Shown: positions 62,886 to 64,000 of the stretch, piece by piece
How the letters are laid out: each line of letters begins with the position of its first letter
Numbering within the stretch: the stretch's first letter is position 1
Source: a bacterium
GTDB taxonomy: Bacteria > CAIWAD01
Length of the DNA stretch: 64,000 bases
Assembly: GCA_030429345.1 (NCBI GenBank)
Contig: JAUIFJ010000021.1
Coordinates: forward strand, 21,616-85,615
Reading direction: 5' to 3'
The notes under the pieces: generated by a model
Databases searched by the model: none
Seen by the model: the letters and a program-made list of their open reading frames with translations, nothing else
Told to the model about the DNA's origin: nothing
Made by a program: the position numbers and the translations under genes

Positions 62886-64000
62886 CTACCGGTCCCGGGA
62901 TCGTGCCGGCAACTGAGAAGGTGGATCGGTCATCAGCTCCCTGGTGTACCGGGTCTTGGGCCGGCCTTCCGGATCATAGCCCACGGTGGTCGAGCCGCCG
63001 AAATCGAAGGCCACCAGGCGGTGCGCGAACTGGTAGTTGGCGTAGCGGTCCTCGGTGGTCAGGATGTGCTCCACGGCCGCGCCGTTGGACCCGCCATCGA
63101 TGCCCAGGCCGGCGAAGGCGAAGTGGTCGTCGAGGATCGCGATCAGCGCCGCCTGGTACGTGTAGGGCAGGCGTTCGTTGTGCACGCGCAGGACAGGAAT
63201 CAGCCGCCCCTTTTCGTCCTCCTCCCAGACCGTCAGCTCCGAGGGGTCGTTGGTGTAGCCCAGGTCCCCGCCCAGCCAGAAGGTGCCGCCGGGACGCTCC
63301 TGCAGGTCCAGCCGGTAGGCCAACCGGTCCCACGCTTCGTCCACGCTCTGGATGGCCACGAACTCCTCGCCCTCGATGCGCACGCAGCGGTACCGGCCCT
63401 CGAGCTTGCGCTCGCAGCCCTGGTACTGCTTGTGGTTGAAGGCCGCGTAACTGGGTGCCCCGTGCTCCCCTGCCACCTCGTGCTGGTAACGCGGTCTGCC
63501 TTCCCCGCCGTAGCGCCGAATCGCCATCTCCCGGTCTGCCTTCGTCCAGGTGGGGACGATCCAGCTGGGCCACTTGTAGACCTTGGATCCCGAGCCGTCC
63601 TGGGTTAGCCGGTAGTACTGGGTGTTCCTGAGGCCGTTGGGGTTCGTATACACCCGGAGCTGGGCGCCCGGATTCAGCACCCGGAACACCGCCTTCCACG
63701 CCGCCTCCGGGTACATCGCGGCTTCGTCGACGATGACCCGCGCGCAGTGCAGGGATCGAACGGCCGCCCCCGCGGACACAGCGGGCCTGAAATACTGGAT
63801 CACCCCCGACTTCCACTTGATCTGGTAGTAGGGCTTGCGCGTAATGAGCTGCCGGCCCGACCGGGGATCTACGGCCACCTGGGCGTTCAGGAAGTCGGAG
63901 CCAAAGATCTGGTCCTCCACTTCCTCGATGATCTTGTTCAGATGCCCTTCGTTGGGTGTGGTGATCAGCGTCTTGCTATTCCGGCCTGTCACACCTTCGT
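62886..64000 (-). CDS. Phage terminase large subunit, partial
   Basis: The frame is still open at the window edge (in-frame GTG at 63992 but residues continue upstream), so the N-terminal ATPase part with the P-loop lies outside. Visible: the Walker B region CARVIVDEAAMYPEAAW, a coupling-type stretch, and the start of the nuclease domain with two acidic sites, LGGDLGYTNDPSELTVWEE and AGLGIDGGSNGAAVEHIL. The frame ends soon after TRYTRELMTDPPSQLPARSRDR, before the third acidic nuclease motif expected in TerL. The gene therefore seems cut off at its 3' end too, 150 bp from tRNA-Arg. It is probably a remnant of a prophage. Confidence 0.75.
   Translation of the reverse strand, partial: EGVTGRNSKTLITTPNEGHLNKIIEEVEDQIFGSDFLNAQVAVDPRSGRQLITRKPYYQIKWKSGVIQYFRPAVSAGAAVRSLHCARVIVDEAAMYPEAAWKAVFRVLNPGAQLRVYTNPNGLRNTQYYRLTQDGSGSKVYKWPSWIVPTWTKADREMAIRRYGGEGRPRYQHEVAGEHGAPSYAAFNHKQYQGCERKLEGRYRCVRIEGEEFVAIQSVDEAWDRLAYRLDLQERPGGTFWLGGDLGYTNDPSELTVWEEDEKGRLIPVLRVHNERLPYTYQAALIAILDDHFAFAGLGIDGGSNGAAVEHILTTEDRYANYQFAHRLVAFDFGGSTTVGYDPEGRPKTRYTRELMTDPPSQLPARSRDR

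Overview
The window looks like a chromosomal segment of an uncultivated, GC-rich bacterium of the Fibrobacterota-Chlorobiota-Bacteroidota (FCB) superphylum or a nearby phylum. Support: several exported proteins end in a type IX secretion-like C-terminal sorting domain (PNPFNP near its start and a terminal -LLLK or -LIK); lamin-tail (LTD) proteins are abundant; the ATP synthase a subunit has a signal peptide and a His-rich N-terminus, and beta carries an insertion, both as I recall them from Bacteroidota-type enzymes. I cannot name a genus. The tRNA, the promoters and all assignments below are read by eye.

Layout. 84-4249 (-): a frameshifted parallel beta-helix surface protein. 4817-15547 (-): an eight-gene envelope-motor operon (two TPR proteins, two small proteins, TolQ/ExbB, two TolR/ExbD paralogues, an AgmX/TonB-like protein) resembling gliding or trans-envelope motors. 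16162-23528 (+): a five-gene operon with a phosphate-selective-porin homologue, three LTD proteins and a beta-propeller lipoprotein. 23639-24564: a cupin and a glyoxalase-fold protein. 24821-30307 (-): MBOAT-SGNH acyltransferase, carrier protein, adenylating ligase and acyl-CoA dehydrogenase-like flavoenzyme. Its ligase carries a proline-type specificity code, so I read it as a pathway making pyrrole-2-carboxyl (or dehydroprolyl) thioester and placing it on an envelope glycan; this is the most novel system here. 30737-34702: flavodoxin/TetR pair, nucleoside deaminase, FG-GAP surface protein, orphan BrnA-type antitoxin.

34963-43439 (-): M23 peptidase, bactofilin and a complete F1Fo ATP synthase operon (Z, small membrane protein, B, E, F, H, A, G, D, C). 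43714-44907 (+): a Fis-type HTH protein. 44999-54026 (-): housekeeping run yceD-rpmF-plsX-fabH-fabD-fabG-acpP-fabF-rnc-yigZ-CNNM. 54441-58154 (+): a large sorting-domain surface protein. 58356-62475 (-): three monovalent cation:proton antiporters, two of them a tandem duplication that includes the intergenic repeat. 62665-62738: tRNA-Arg(ACG), followed by a truncated phage terminase running off the window end.

Sigma70-like promoters with a TTGCAC/TTGACA-type -35 and 17-18 bp spacing can be read in front of several transcription units, and two of them (tetR, yceD) imply leaderless mRNAs.
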